DNA of 64,000 bases from Bacillus alkalisoli (GTDB lineage Bacteria > Bacillota > Bacilli > Bacillales > Bacillaceae_I). A model generated the notes under the pieces. That model did not search any database. It was not told where the DNA came from and was given only the letters and a program-made list of their open reading frames with translations. Every line of letters starts with the position of its first letter. Position 1 is the first letter of the stretch. Below are positions 1 through 9,162 of this stretch, in pieces. The position numbers were made by a program, and so were the translations under genes. Location: positions 1,506,665 to 1,570,664 of the forward strand of contig NZ_KZ454944.1 of NCBI RefSeq assembly GCF_002797415.1. Direction: 5' to 3'.

Positions 1-23
1 CATAGTTAGGGGTGCCGTATAAG

Positions 24-473
24 GTGAATAAAGGTCAAAGGCATATAAAAATTAGAGAGTTAATTACGAATGAAGAAATAGAAACACAAGACGATCTTGT
101 TGACTGTTTAAAAGAATTAGGCTTTAATGTTACGCAAGCGACGGTGTCAAGAGATATAAAAGAATTACACCTTGTCAAAGTGCCAATGCAGGATGGGCGT
201 TATAAATACAGTTTACCTGCTGATCATCGCTTTAACCCTTTATTAAAACTAAAGCGCGCTCTAGTTGATGCGTTTGTAAAAATTGATGTAGCAGGTCATA
301 TGGTCGTGATGAAAACAATGCCTGGTAATGCCAATGCGATAGGTGTTTTAATTGACCATTTAGATTGGGATGAAATCTTAGGCACTATTTGTGGTGATGA
401 TACATGTTTAATTATTTGTCGTACACCCGAAGAAGCTACCGAGTTAGCGGATAGAGTAGTGAACATGTTGTAA
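24..473 (+). CDS. ahrC: Arginine repressor ArgR/AhrC
   Basis: Arginine-sensing repressor/activator: a hexamer that binds ARG boxes when loaded with L-arginine, repressing biosynthesis and activating catabolism in bacilli. The 149 aa length and nearly the whole sequence match B. subtilis AhrC. An N-terminal winged helix (about 1-70, with the recognition segment [15 protein letters not shown]) is followed by the C-terminal oligomerisation/arginine domain containing GTICGDDT. I chose the GTG at 24, giving [13 protein letters not shown] as in AhrC, over the in-frame GTG at 12; AGGGGTG at 8-14 is the ribosome binding site. recN follows after 26 bp, as in B. subtilis. ARG-like boxes before artP in this same window are a likely target. 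Confidence 0.96.
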   Translation: MNKGQRHIKIRELITNEEIETQDDLVDCLKELGFNVTQATVSRDIKELHLVKVPMQDGRYKYSLPADHRFNPLLKLKRALVDAFVKIDVAGHMVVMKTMPGNANAIGVLIDHLDWDEILGTICGDDTCLIICRTPEEATELADRVVNML

Positions 474-499
474 TATCGAAATTTAAGGTGTGATGAAGT

Positions 500-2206
500 A
501 TGATTGCAGAATTATCTATAAAAAACTTTGCCATAATTGAATCGTTAACCGTTTCCTTTGAAAAAGGACTAACGGTCTTAACTGGTGAAACTGGCGCAGG
601 GAAATCGATTATTATTGATGCTATTCATTTATTAGCCGGTGGTAGAGGTTCTCAAGAATTTGTTCGGTATGGTGAAAAAAAGGCTGAGATGGAAGGTTTA
701 TTTTTAATTGAAAGTGAAACTCATCCAGTTTATAAAGTTTGTGAACAATTAGGAATAGAAATAGAAGATGACATGGTCGTGTTAAGGCGGGAAATACACG
801 CTACAGGTAAAAGTGTTTGTCGTGTGAATGGAAAGCTTGTGACAATTGCCATACTGCGTGAAGTTGGACAAACATTAGTTGATATACATGGTCAACACGA
901 GCATCAAGAACTAATGAATCCAGAACAACATTTACAATTGTTAGATTTTTATGGTCAAGAAAAAATGGCAAAAACGTTAACGGCTTATCAAGAGCTTTTT
1001 GAAGAATATCAACAATTAAATAAGAGGTTAACGGAACTAACACATAATGAGCAAAAAGTTGCTCATAGGTTAGACTTATTGCAGTTCCAACTGGATGAAA
1101 TTGGTGCAGCTAACTTGGAAGAAAATGAAGATGAAACTTTATTAGAAGAGAGAAATAAAATTAGTAATTATGAAAAATTATTTCAAGCACTAAATAATAC
1201 GTACTACGCCATTCATGGAGAACAAAAAGGACTTGATTGGATCAGTCATGCAATGAGCGAATCTGAAGATTTAGAGTCAATTGATAAAAACTTAAAAGAT
1301 GTATATGAAGTGATTTCAAATAGTTATTATCAATTAGAAGAGATTATGTACCGAGTTCGGGATGAAATTGATAATTTAGAATTTGATCCAAAACGTCTTG
1401 ACTTTATTGAGAGTAGATTAAACGAAATGAAGAATCTAAAAAGAAAATACGGTACGTCGGTGGAAGAAATATTGCAATATGCTTCCAAAATAGAAGAAGA
1501 ATTAGAAACTCTGCAAAACCGTGATTCGCATATTCATCAGTTGCAAGAAAGACTGCAATCTCTCGTAGAAGATTTAGAGTTGGAAGCTAATGCATTAACA
1601 GATGAACGCAAATTCGTAGCTGCGGATTTAACAGAACAAATCCATAAAGAATTAAAAGATCTTTACTTAGACAAGGCAATATTTCAAGTGAATATTGCGA
1701 AAAAGATGGACAAATCTACAGGTAATGTAAAATTTCAAAAACATGGTGTAGATGAAGTGGAATACTATTTAACGACAAATCCTGGAGAGCCCTTAAAGCC
1801 TTTAGCCAAAGTTGCTTCAGGTGGTGAGCTATCTCGAATTATGCTTGCGATGAAAAGTATTTTTTCTAAACACCAGGGCATTACTTCCATTATTTTTGAC
1901 GAAGTAGACACAGGTGTAAGTGGTAAAGTAGCTCAAGCAATTGCCAATAAAATTTATCATGTTTCGTCAGGATCGCAAGTATTGTGTATATCTCACTTAC
2001 CACAAGTAGCAGCAATGTCCGATACTCATTTATTTATTAGTAAGGAAATTGATGGGGATAGAACAAAAACGAAAGTAAAACCTTTAACCGAAGAAGAAAA
2101 AATAGCGGAAATCGGTCGTATGATTTCAGGTGTTGAAGTAACTAACTTAACAAAAGAACATGCAAAAGAACTGCTTTCACAAGCAGAACAAGTTAAGCGT
2201 GCATAA
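500..2206 (+). CDS. recN: DNA repair protein RecN
   Basis: SMC-like ATPase that is recruited early to double-strand breaks and helps tether DNA ends for recombination. The 568 aa length is usual for RecN. Walker A (GETGAGKS) lies at residues 29-36, a long coiled-coil middle at about 150-370, the ABC signature SGGELSR near residue 440 and Walker B (IIFDEVDTGVSG) near residue 470. The ATG at 500 follows AAGGTG with 9 bp spacing. It probably shares a transcript with ahrC; a terminator follows at 2217. Confidence 0.97.
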   Translation: MIAELSIKNFAIIESLTVSFEKGLTVLTGETGAGKSIIIDAIHLLAGGRGSQEFVRYGEKKAEMEGLFLIESETHPVYKVCEQLGIEIEDDMVVLRREIHATGKSVCRVNGKLVTIAILREVGQTLVDIHGQHEHQELMNPEQHLQLLDFYGQEKMAKTLTAYQELFEEYQQLNKRLTELTHNEQKVAHRLDLLQFQLDEIGAANLEENEDETLLEERNKISNYEKLFQALNNTYYAIHGEQKGLDWISHAMSESEDLESIDKNLKDVYEVISNSYYQLEEIMYRVRDEIDNLEFDPKRLDFIESRLNEMKNLKRKYGTSVEEILQYASKIEEELETLQNRDSHIHQLQERLQSLVEDLELEANALTDERKFVAADLTEQIHKELKDLYLDKAIFQVNIAKKMDKSTGNVKFQKHGVDEVEYYLTTNPGEPLKPLAKVASGGELSRIMLAMKSIFSKHQGITSIIFDEVDTGVSGKVAQAIANKIYHVSSGSQVLCISHLPQVAAMSDTHLFISKEIDGDRTKTKVKPLTEEEKIAEIGRMISGVEVTNLTKEHAKELLSQAEQVKRA

Positions 2207-2216
2207 TAATATATTT

Positions 2217-2257
2217 AAACAGAGCGGTAGTTTTTTTATTGCTCTGTTTATTTTTTG
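2217..2257 (+). terminator. Rho-independent terminator of recN
   Basis: Nine-base-pair stem AAACAGAGC (2217-2225) / GCTCTGTTT (2241-2249) followed by a T-rich tail, 11 bp after the recN stop. Confidence 0.85.
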
Positions 2258-2380
2258 TGCAAAATATCCAAAAAGGGTAGCTTTTTTTATTTGCTTCCTT
2301 GTTATAAATGTTGCGTTTAGAGGCAAAATTAGTAATGTAGCCATGAAAGGTGTGGGATAGGAGCGAGGAGAGTGAATCAG

Positions 2381-3673
2381 TTGACAAAAGAGATAATAAG
2401 AAAAATGATAGGCGCATTTCTCCTTGTTTCCATCATGGTTTTAAGTTTTTGGCAACCTTTAAAGGATTATGTCCAACTTCCTACAAACTTAACCATTTTT
2501 GAAGGCCAAGGTGTTGCTTTTTCATCATCAATACCTGCAAGTGCCAGAGTGGTAAGTAGTCATAAAACATTAGATGTGGCGAAAGAAGATGGAATAGTTG
2601 CTGTAAGTGGTACGAACATTGGTGAAGGTAAAGTCATAATGGAACTTGCAGGTTTTCCAATTAAGCAAATGAATGTGGATGTTATTCCTGAATACAAAGT
2701 GTATCCGGGTGGTCAATCGATTGGCGTCAAATTAAATACGGTCGGTGTACTAGTTGTTGGACATCATTTAGTGGATACAACAGGCGGGAAGCAATCCCCT
2801 GGTGAAATAGCTGGGGTTCAAGTTGGCGATATCATTACAAAAATTAATGGTAAAACAATTGAACAGATGAGCGATGTTGCCCCATTTGTGCAAGAGTCTG
2901 GAAAGACGGGTAAACCATTACAATTAGAAATAGCTCGAGAAGAGAAAACGTTAGAAACAGAATTAATGCCTTTACAAGATAAAGATGAGGACGCATACCG
3001 TATCGGACTATATATTCGTGATTCAGCAGCTGGTATCGGAACGATGACATTTTATGACCCGAAGACAATGAGGTACGGAGCATTGGGTCATGTTATTTCA
3101 GATATGGACACGAAAAAACCGATAGTGGTACAAGATGGTCAAGTAGTAAGATCTACCGTTACTTCTATTGAAAAAGGTAGCAACGGTGTGCCAGGTGAAA
3201 AGCTAGCCCGCTTTTCGAGTGATCGTGAAGCAATTGGTGACATCACAAGAAATAGCCCATTCGGTATTTTCGGTAAGTTGCATAAAGATATTGATAATGG
3301 GATTTTAGATGAGCCACTACCTATCGCCTTACCTCATGAAGTAAAAGAAGGACAAGCAAAGATTTTGACTGTAGTTGATAATGATGAAGTGGAAGAGTTT
3401 GATGTGGAAGTTGTCAGTACGATTGTACAAAAGTTTCCTGCTACAAAAGGAATGGTTATTAAAATAACAGACCCAGTTTTATTAGAGAAAACGGGTGGAA
3501 TTGTACAAGGAATGAGTGGTAGCCCAATTATACAAAATGGGAAAATTATTGGTGCTGTAACGCATGTTTTTGTAAATGATCCAACTAGTGGATATGGTGT
3601 TCATATTGAGTGGATGTTAAATGAAGCAGGCATCGATATATATCAAAAGCAAAACAAACAAAAAGCGAGCTAA
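2381..3673 (+). CDS. spoIVB: SpoIVB sporulation serine peptidase
   Basis: S55-family peptidase made in the forespore and secreted across the inner forespore membrane. It cleaves SpoIVFA, which releases SpoIVFB to process pro-sigma-K. The N-terminal hydrophobic anchor ([14 protein letters not shown]) is followed by a PDZ domain (about 110-200) and the peptidase domain. The catalytic His lies in [10 protein letters not shown] and the nucleophile Ser in GMSGSPI near the C-terminus. GAGGAG at 2365-2370 touches the upstream GTG (2372) but is 10 bp from TTG 2381, so I prefer the TTG; the GTG would add three residues. The position between recN and spo0A is conserved in Bacillus. Confidence 0.96.
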   Translation: MTKEIIRKMIGAFLLVSIMVLSFWQPLKDYVQLPTNLTIFEGQGVAFSSSIPASARVVSSHKTLDVAKEDGIVAVSGTNIGEGKVIMELAGFPIKQMNVDVIPEYKVYPGGQSIGVKLNTVGVLVVGHHLVDTTGGKQSPGEIAGVQVGDIITKINGKTIEQMSDVAPFVQESGKTGKPLQLEIAREEKTLETELMPLQDKDEDAYRIGLYIRDSAAGIGTMTFYDPKTMRYGALGHVISDMDTKKPIVVQDGQVVRSTVTSIEKGSNGVPGEKLARFSSDREAIGDITRNSPFGIFGKLHKDIDNGILDEPLPIALPHEVKEGQAKILTVVDNDEVEEFDVEVVSTIVQKFPATKGMVIKITDPVLLEKTGGIVQGMSGSPIIQNGKIIGAVTHVFVNDPTSGYGVHIEWMLNEAGIDIYQKQNKQKAS

Positions 3674-3696
3674 ACTTTAGCTCGTTTTTCTTTTTG
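3661..3696 (+). terminator. Terminator of spoIVB
   Basis: Stem CGAGCT (3666-3671) / AGCTCG (3679-3684), extended by flanking A and T runs, with a T-rich tail; the spoIVB stop codon lies inside the hairpin. Confidence 0.85.
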
Positions 3697-3742
3697 GGAA
3701 AAAACGGTTTAAATATGTATCATATATCTATAATTTAAAGTG

Positions 3743-3771
3743 TGGTATACTAAAATAAAGATTATTCGACA
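3743..3771 (+). promoter_or_regulatory. Vegetative-type spo0A promoter with reverse 0A box
   Basis: An extended -10 (TGGTATACT, 3743-3751) resembles a sigma-A promoter, although the -35 is weak. Immediately downstream, TTCGACA at 3765-3771 is the exact reverse complement of the Spo0A box TGTCGAA. A further near-match (AGTCGAA) lies at 3807-3813. This agrees with the known autoregulated dual promoter of spo0A. Confidence 0.6.
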
Positions 3772-3878
3772 AAAGGCAAGTTGCTTAGTGTTTTATAGCG
3801 TATTTAGTCGAAAAACGAAGAAAATAGAAGCAAATGAAAGGTATTATTATAAATTTACGATTTTTTTAAAAAAATTAA

Positions 3879-3903
3879 AGGAAATAGGATGGCATTGTCG
3901 AAT
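3879..3903 (+). promoter_or_regulatory. Sigma-H promoter of spo0A overlapping a 0A box
   Basis: AGGAAAT (3879-3885), an 11 bp gap and GTCGAAT (3897-3903) fit the sigma-H consensus RnAGGAwww-N11/12-RnnGAAT. The perfect 0A box TGTCGAA (3896-3902) is embedded in the -10 region. Known family behaviour is sigma-H driven induction of spo0A at sporulation onset; a regulatory effect of this box is inferred. Confidence 0.7.
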
Positions 3904-3973
3904 TGAACATGTAGAATAACAATGTTAACAAAAATTCGATAAACGTTTGGATTTTGAGGAGGAATTTTAGAGG

Positions 3974-4759
3974 ATGAAAATGAAAGTTTGTATTGTAGAC
4001 GATAATCGTGAATTAGTTAGTTTATTAGATGAATACATTTCCGCTCAGGATGACATGGAAGTAGTGGGTGTAGCATATAACGGACAAGACTGTTTACATG
4101 TATTAGAAGAAAAAAATCCAGACATCCTTGTGTTAGATATCATTATGCCTCATCTAGATGGCCTTGCTGTATTAGAAAAAATGCGTGAACTTAATATGCC
4201 AAAACATCCAAATGTAATTATGTTAACAGCTTTCGGACAAGAAGACGTAACGAAAAAAGCGGTAGACTTAGGTGCATCGTATTTCATTTTAAAGCCATTT
4301 GATATGGAGAACTTAGTGAACCATATTCGTCAAATTAGTGGAAAAGGAACACCGTTCTTGAAGCGTTCAACTAGCCCACAAATTCGCCAAAGTGAACCGA
4401 AAGTGAAAAATTTAGATGCTAACATTACATCTATTATTCATGAAATTGGTGTGCCGGCGCATATTAAAGGATATTTATATTTAAGAGAAGCTATTTCAAT
4501 GGTTTATAATGATATTGAATTATTAGGTTCTATAACAAAAGTACTTTATCCAGACATTGCAAAAAAATTTAACACGACAGCAAGCCGTGTGGAACGTGCA
4601 ATTCGCCATGCAATTGAAGTAGCTTGGAGTCGCGGAAACATTGACTCGATATCAAGCCTATTCGGCTACACTGTTTCTATGTCAAAAGCAAAGCCTACTA
4701 ATTCTGAGTTTATCGCAATGGTTGCGGATAAACTTCGCTTAGAGCATAAAGCTTCTTGA
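3974..4759 (+). CDS. spo0A: Sporulation master regulator Spo0A
   Basis: Response regulator at the end of the sporulation phosphorelay. Receiver domain at about 1-120 with acidic pocket D9/D10, phospho-acceptor D55 (LVLDIIMPH) and Lys in FILKPFD. The effector domain (about 145-261) is almost identical to B. subtilis and includes the HTH segment around [17 protein letters not shown]. Length 261 aa versus 267; the linker is shorter. GAGGAGG at 3956-3962 precedes ATG 3974; ATG 3980 is a possible alternative. It converges on the Spo0E-STAS gene with a shared terminator. Confidence 0.98.
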   Translation: MKMKVCIVDDNRELVSLLDEYISAQDDMEVVGVAYNGQDCLHVLEEKNPDILVLDIIMPHLDGLAVLEKMRELNMPKHPNVIMLTAFGQEDVTKKAVDLGASYFILKPFDMENLVNHIRQISGKGTPFLKRSTSPQIRQSEPKVKNLDANITSIIHEIGVPAHIKGYLYLREAISMVYNDIELLGSITKVLYPDIAKKFNTTASRVERAIRHAIEVAWSRGNIDSISSLFGYTVSMSKAKPTNSEFIAMVADKLRLEHKAS

Positions 4760-4796
4760 GAGGGTAAGGGCTGATTTAGTTTGTTAGCTAAAAAAG

Positions 4797-4828
4797 GAAA
4801 AGACCAACAATAATTGTTGGTCTTTTCT
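4797..4828 (+). terminator. Bidirectional terminator between spo0A and the STAS gene
   Basis: A stem of AAAAGACCAACAA and its complement around a three-base loop (4811-4813), with A and T runs on both sides. It can serve spo0A on + and the convergent gene on -. Confidence 0.88.
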
Positions 4829-4850
4829 ATATAAAGGGGGAGGAGGCAAT

Positions 4851-5318
4851 CTAAATATGTTGCACTAGGTGAAAAAAACCCATTATATCAAGAAGCTCAT
4901 AAACTATACCTTTAGCTTCAGAGATAGTAGTTTGAATTCCAATTTCGTGTGCTGTAACAATTAATTCATACAATAACCTAGCACCGCTAGAATCAATAAA
5001 TGTAAGCTGAGATAAATCGATCTCTAAAGATTCAAATCCAGAGAATCGTTTAGAAAAAGAAGATAGAAACGTTTCTACTTGATCTGTTGATGAATAGTCG
5101 AGGTGTCCTTTTAATGAAGCTTTTATATGGGAACTCTGCTCAAAACACCATACTTGAAAAGATTGATGAGGATAGCGTCGTTGTAATAAGTTTATATAAA
5201 CATCTAATTCTTGACTCATCGTGATAGCTTTCTCGGACGTTAACTCAATACTATTAATTTCTTTTATCATTTGTCTTCTTTTTGTTTCGAATGTATTAGT
5301 AATAGAGAAATTCATCAT
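4851..5318 (-). CDS. Fusion of Spo0E-like phosphatase motif and STAS domain
   Basis: 155 aa protein with two parts. Residues about 14-48 look like a Spo0E-family aspartyl-phosphatase hairpin with the hallmark SQELD at 35-39 followed by VYIN. Spo0E proteins dephosphorylate Spo0A~P. Residues about 57-150 form a STAS domain like SpoIIAA/RsbV with FIDSSGARLL, where S110 sits at the usual phosphoserine position. ATG 5318 (or the adjacent ATG 5315) follows AGGGTG; an upstream TTG at 5348 lacks a good site. It lies convergent with spo0A, 91 bp away. Domain calls rest on motif recognition; a phosphatase or partner-switch role is inferred. Confidence 0.8.
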   Translation of the reverse strand: MMNFSITNTFETKRRQMIKEINSIELTSEKAITMSQELDVYINLLQRRYPHQSFQVWCFEQSSHIKASLKGHLDYSSTDQVETFLSSFSKRFSGFESLEIDLSQLTFIDSSGARLLYELIVTAHEIGIQTTISEAKGIVYELLDIMGFFHLVQHI

Positions 5319-5364
5319 TATTATCACCCTATCCGCTTGATTAGGCAATTTATCCTATATTAGT

Positions 5365-5393
5365 ATTTTAGACCTAGTTTTTTGTGTTTACAA
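5365..5393 (-). promoter_or_regulatory. Sigma-A-like promoter of the Spo0E-STAS gene
   Basis: On the minus strand, TTGTAA (5393-5388), a 17 bp spacer and TAAAAT (5370-5365), about 50 bp before the start codon. Confidence 0.5.
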
Positions 5394-5525
5394 GGTGAAA
5401 ATCGTGAAATGGGTGGAATGATGTCTGTAATGCCTAAAATATAACTTTAAATGCTGTGTTAAAATAGTGTACATAAATTCTGAATAATTAGATTTGGATT
5501 GGGTATATTGAACTATTTTATTTAC

Positions 5526-5560
5526 AAATAAAAAACAGGTAAGTGCATTTACCTGTTTTA
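5526..5560 (-). terminator. Terminator of the yycC-like gene
   Basis: Eleven-base-pair stem AAAACAGGTAA (5532-5542) / TTACCTGTTTT (5549-5559), with a T-run on the minus strand side. The stretch 5394-5525 shows no gene. Confidence 0.8.
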
Positions 5561-5568
5561 AGAATAGA

Positions 5569-5715
5569 TTATTGTTCTTTTTTCTCTGTACGTTCAATTT
5601 CTATTAATTTTTGAATAAGAATATGTTGCGGAGTGTGCATAACTTGTTCTAATGAAACATTTAATGCTTTGGACAGTTTTTGTGCTGTTTCAGCAGATAA
5701 TTGTAATGGACGCAA
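5569..5715 (-). CDS. YycC-like small protein
   Basis: 48 aa protein starting MRPLQLSAETAQKLSK and containing the segment MHTPQHILIQKL, which I recognise as the YycC-like family of Bacillus (function unknown). Start TTG at 5715, seven bases after AGGTG. A terminator follows directly. It is a single-gene unit between the Spo0E-STAS gene and the phosphodiesterase gene. Confidence 0.82.
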   Translation of the reverse strand: MRPLQLSAETAQKLSKALNVSLEQVMHTPQHILIQKLIEIERTEKKEQ

Positions 5716-5826
5716 GATGATCACCTCGATATTTATTAGTTAAAAATAGCTCAGTAATTAATTTGTACTACATATTTCGAATAGGGTATAGGTTTTATGT
5801 CTAATTTATGGAAGGTTGTGAAAAAA

Positions 5827-6561
5827 ATGAGTACAAAAATATTCGGTCATAGAGGATCAGCGGGAACGCATCCTGAAAATACAATGATTAGTTTTCAGCA
5901 AGCTTTTAAAGATGGTGCGGATGGAATTGAGTTAGATGTACAGTTGAGTAAAGATGGCATTCCAGTAGTGATCCATGATGAAAAAGTAAATAGAACGACA
6001 AATGGTAATGGGCTTGTGAAAGATTTTACAGTTAAAGAATTAAAAGAATTAAATGCCGTTCATAAATTTAAAGATTCTTTTTCCTTTTGTGAAATACCTA
6101 CATTAGAAGAAGTTTTAGTTTGGTTAGAGCAAACGAATCTACTCCTCAACATAGAATTAAAAAACGGAGTGTTCTTTTACGAAGGTATGGAAGAAAAAGT
6201 CATCCAATTAGTTAAAATGTATAATCTAGAAGGAAGAGTTATATTCTCTAGCTTTAACCATTATAGTATCGTCAAGTTAAAAGAATTAGCTCCTGAAATC
6301 GAACGAGCTGTATTGTATATGGAAGGCATATACAAACCATGGGAATACGCAAAATGGGTAGGAGCCCGAAGTATACATCCATATATTTACGCTGCTCCGT
6401 CAGAAATCATTTTGGAGTCACAACAAAACGGAATAAAAGTAAGACCTTTTACAGTAAATGATGAGAATATAATGAAAAGGTTATACGCAGAAAAATGTGA
6501 AGCTTTCTTCACAGACTACCCAAAAGAAGCAGTGGAAATAAGAGATAATATTAGTAATTAA
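5827..6561 (+). CDS. yqiK: Glycerophosphodiester phosphodiesterase (YqiK-like)
   Basis: Hydrolyses glycerophosphodiesters to glycerol-3-phosphate and an alcohol. GDPD TIM-barrel hallmarks are GHRGSAGTHPENT at the N-terminus (catalytic His, metal site), GIELDVQLSKDGIPVVIHD, and LNIELKNG. 244 aa from ATG 5827, which gives MSTKIFGHRG as in homologues and follows GGAAGG; the in-frame ATG at 5797 would add ten unsupported residues. No signal peptide, so probably cytosolic. B. subtilis has yqiK at the same place beside yqzF. Confidence 0.92.
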   Translation: MSTKIFGHRGSAGTHPENTMISFQQAFKDGADGIELDVQLSKDGIPVVIHDEKVNRTTNGNGLVKDFTVKELKELNAVHKFKDSFSFCEIPTLEEVLVWLEQTNLLLNIELKNGVFFYEGMEEKVIQLVKMYNLEGRVIFSSFNHYSIVKLKELAPEIERAVLYMEGIYKPWEYAKWVGARSIHPYIYAAPSEIILESQQNGIKVRPFTVNDENIMKRLYAEKCEAFFTDYPKEAVEIRDNISN

Positions 6562-6562
6562 A

Positions 6563-6610
6563 AAGCATGCAGTCTATCTTAGAGAAAAAGACTGCATGCT
6601 TATTATTTTT
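6563..6610 (+). terminator. Bidirectional terminator between yqiK and yqzF
   Basis: Thirteen-base-pair stem AAGCATGCAGTCT (6563-6575) / AGACTGCATGCTT (6589-6601), followed by a T-rich tail. Confidence 0.87.
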
Positions 6611-6836
6611 TGAATCGATTCTGCACTTTATTTCGTTTTCGGTCACGGTGAAAAATGAATCCAGCAACAAATGCTAGTCCTAACAGGAAAAATAATAAAC
6701 CTATAATAAATTGAAGTAATAAATTTGGTATTGGCGAAACTAATATCCCAAAAACCATATCCCTCATTAACTTTATTCCATAAACCGCTAAAATCGCAGG
6801 TAATACCACTATAAGAAGGGCAATTATTCGTTGCAT
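6603..6836 (-). CDS. yqzF: DUF2627 small membrane protein (YqzF-like)
   Basis: 77 aa with two hydrophobic segments (IIALLIVVLPAILAVYGIKLM and a second at about 32-56) and a basic tail RDRKRNKVQNRFKK. Matches the DUF2627/YqzF family, function unknown. ATG 6836 follows GTGAGG; a longer frame upstream lacks family similarity. In B. subtilis yqzF also lies beside bkdR and yqiK. Confidence 0.85.
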   Translation of the reverse strand: MQRIIALLIVVLPAILAVYGIKLMRDMVFGILVSPIPNLLLQFIIGLLFFLLGLAFVAGFIFHRDRKRNKVQNRFKK

Positions 6837-6868
6837 GTTTTCTAAATCCTCACTTTCACTTTCAATGC

Positions 6869-6897
6869 ATAATAAGTATATCATTTTTCTGTTGCAA
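6869..6897 (-). promoter_or_regulatory. Promoter of yqzF
   Basis: Minus-strand TTGCAA (6897-6892), 17 bp spacer, TATTAT (6874-6869), close upstream of the yqzF ribosome binding site. Confidence 0.5.
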
Positions 6898-7025
6898 AGT
6901 ACGACAAAAAAATATAAGATATGAGTGTGCAATAATTTTCACATGCGTTGCAGATAATATGAAAGATTTTTCAGAAAAATCATAAGTGGTAGAAAATATA
7001 AAATTAACCATTTAAGGGGTTTGTT

Positions 7026-9080
7026 ATGCAAAAGGTATTAATTGTTGGAGCAGGTAAAGGTGGATCAGCATTATTAAAAATGTTAACGCATTCAGAACTT
7101 TTTTCAGTTGAAATGGTTGTTGATGTTAATAGTGAAGCACCTGGCTTAAATTTAGCAAAGAGATTAAACATACCAACAAGTAATAACTGGGAAAAAGAAT
7201 TAAGAGATGATATTGACATTATTATTGAAGCAACTGGGTCAGATGAAGTTTTTAAGCAAATTAGGGAGAAGAAAAGTAAAAAAACCGTTCTTGTACCGGG
7301 TAGTGTGGCACATATTACTGCTAAATTAGTAGAAGATCGTGAAGAGCTTATAACAAAGTTAGAAAATGAATTCCATAAAAGGGACTTAATCTTTAACTTG
7401 TTACATGATGGCTTAGTCGTTATAGATCAAGCTGGAAAAGTAATTCTTTTTAATAAAAGTGCTGAACGCGTCGCCGGTATTAATAAGAAATCAATTATTG
7501 GTCAACACGTCCTAGAATTTATCCCATCAAGCCGTTTAATTGAAGTGTTACATAGTAAAAAGGTAGAAAAAAATAAAGAGCTTTTATTAGAAAATGGCAA
7601 AAAAATTATTACAACTCGAAGCCCTCTTATTGACGAGGATGGGAAAGTAATAGGCGCTTTTTCAGTTTTTAAAGATATTACAGAAGTAGTGAACTTAGCG
7701 GAGGAAGTAACGAACTTAAAAGGTATACAGACGATGTTAGAGGCTATTATTCAATCATCTGATGATGCAATCTCCGTAGTGGATGAATTTGGACGAGGCT
7801 TACTTATTAATCCGGCCTACTCTCGATTAACTGGTTTAAAAAAGGAACAAATTATTGGTAAACCAGCCACTACTGACATCTCTGAAGGTGAAAGTATGCA
7901 TATGAAGGTATTGGAAACGAGAAGAGCAGTGCGCGGAGTGAAGATGAAAGTTGGGCCAAGTAAAAAAGAAGTTTTAGTAAATGTAGCCCCGATTTTAGTC
8001 GATGGAAAGCTAAAGGGAAGTGTTGGTGTTGTTCACGACGTATCGGAAATACAAACATTAACAACTGAATTAGATCGGGCGCGGCAAATCATTCGTACAC
8101 TTGAAGCTAAGTACTCGTTTGATGATATTATAGGAAGTTCAGAAGAAATGAGCCTGGCAATTGAACAAGCAAAGCTTGGGGCACGTACACCTGCAACTGT
8201 TCTTCTAAGAGGTGAATCTGGTACAGGGAAAGAATTGTTTGCTCATGCAATCCACAATGCTAGTAATCGCAAGTTCAATAAGTTTATTCGTGTAAACTGC
8301 GCAGCCCTTTCGGAATCATTGCTAGAGAGTGAATTGTTTGGTTATGAAGAAGGTGCCTTCTCTGGTGCAAAACACGGTGGAAAAAAAGGTTTATTTGAAG
8401 AAGCTAATAATGGCAGTATTTTTTTAGATGAAATAGGTGAGTTATCTGCAAACACACAAGCGAAGCTATTAAGAGTACTTCAAGAGCAAGAAATTATTAG
8501 AGTAGGTGGAACGAAATCTATTCCAATAAACGTACGTGTAATTGCAGCAACCAATGTTAATTTAGAAAAAGGTATTGCAAACGGCTCTTTTAGAGAAGAC
8601 TTATATTATAGATTAAACAGAATGCCGATTCATATCCCTTCGTTAAAAAAACGAAAAGAAGATATTGAATCTTTAAGTAAACATCTGTTAACGAAAATAA
8701 ATCAAGACTACGGTAGAAATGTGGAAGGCTTAACGCGTAAAGCGTTACATTATCTAATATCATATGACTGGCCGGGAAATGTAAGGGAGCTAGAAAATAT
8801 ATTAGGTAGAGCAATTATTTTCATGAATTATCATGAAGTAATGATTGATATGCATCATATACCGGATTTGCAAATTAAAGGTGACAAGTTAGAAGAAGTG
8901 AATCATGTTACATTAAATACCGAGTCCCAATCCCTCTCTCAAATGATGGAATCGTACGAAGCGGCGATTTTAGAAAAAGTACTGAAGAAAACCAATGGAA
9001 ATAAAACGAAAGCTGCAAAAGAGCTTGGAGTTTCTATTCGAAATTTCTATTACAAAATTGAAAAATATAATATTGAATAA
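7026..9080 (+). CDS. bkdR: Sigma-54 dependent activator BkdR
   Basis: Activator of the bkd operon with RNA polymerase sigma-L. The 684 aa order is an N-terminal Rossmann-like NAD-binding segment ([13 protein letters not shown]), two PAS domains (about 120-225 and 235-345), the AAA+ sigma-54 interaction domain with Walker A GESGTGKE at about 396, and a C-terminal Fis-type HTH (about 645-684). The sigma-contact loop is GAFSGA (443-448) instead of the usual GAFTGA. Located directly upstream of its target promoter at 9163, as in B. subtilis. The gap before it (6898-7025) shows no clear promoter. Confidence 0.95.
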   Translation: MQKVLIVGAGKGGSALLKMLTHSELFSVEMVVDVNSEAPGLNLAKRLNIPTSNNWEKELRDDIDIIIEATGSDEVFKQIREKKSKKTVLVPGSVAHITAKLVEDREELITKLENEFHKRDLIFNLLHDGLVVIDQAGKVILFNKSAERVAGINKKSIIGQHVLEFIPSSRLIEVLHSKKVEKNKELLLENGKKIITTRSPLIDEDGKVIGAFSVFKDITEVVNLAEEVTNLKGIQTMLEAIIQSSDDAISVVDEFGRGLLINPAYSRLTGLKKEQIIGKPATTDISEGESMHMKVLETRRAVRGVKMKVGPSKKEVLVNVAPILVDGKLKGSVGVVHDVSEIQTLTTELDRARQIIRTLEAKYSFDDIIGSSEEMSLAIEQAKLGARTPATVLLRGESGTGKELFAHAIHNASNRKFNKFIRVNCAALSESLLESELFGYEEGAFSGAKHGGKKGLFEEANNGSIFLDEIGELSANTQAKLLRVLQEQEIIRVGGTKSIPINVRVIAATNVNLEKGIANGSFREDLYYRLNRMPIHIPSLKKRKEDIESLSKHLLTKINQDYGRNVEGLTRKALHYLISYDWPGNVRELENILGRAIIFMNYHEVMIDMHHIPDLQIKGDKLEEVNHVTLNTESQSLSQMMESYEAAILEKVLKKTNGNKTKAAKELGVSIRNFYYKIEKYNIE

Positions 9081-9084
9081 AGTT

Positions 9085-9119
9085 GCGTGCAAAATATTTC
9101 ATAGCGCGCAAAATCGTTC
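9085..9119 (+). promoter_or_regulatory. Putative BkdR upstream activating sites
   Basis: Two direct repeats, GCGTGCAAAATATTTC (9085-9100) and GCGCGCAAAATCGTTC (9104-9119), start 19 bp apart, about two helical turns. They lie 45-80 bp upstream of the sigma-54 promoter and just after bkdR, where enhancer sites are expected. Assignment to BkdR is inferred from position. Confidence 0.55.
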
Positions 9120-9137
9120 AGTCGAAAAATGTTGTTA

Positions 9138-9151
9138 TTAAAGCGTTTTCA
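9138..9151 (+). promoter_or_regulatory. Candidate CcpA cre site before ptb
   Basis: TTAAAGCGTTTTCA matches the catabolite-responsive element TGWNANCGNTNWCA at 13 of 14 positions. It lies between the putative activator repeats and the -24/-12 promoter, a layout that would allow glucose repression of the bkd operon. Confidence 0.5.
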
Positions 9152-9162
9152 TAATTTTAAAG

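Noticed and set aside
1-23. End of an upstream gene (yqxC/tlyA position)
   Set aside because: Only 23 bases are visible; a TAG at 7-9 could be its stop but no frame can be supported.
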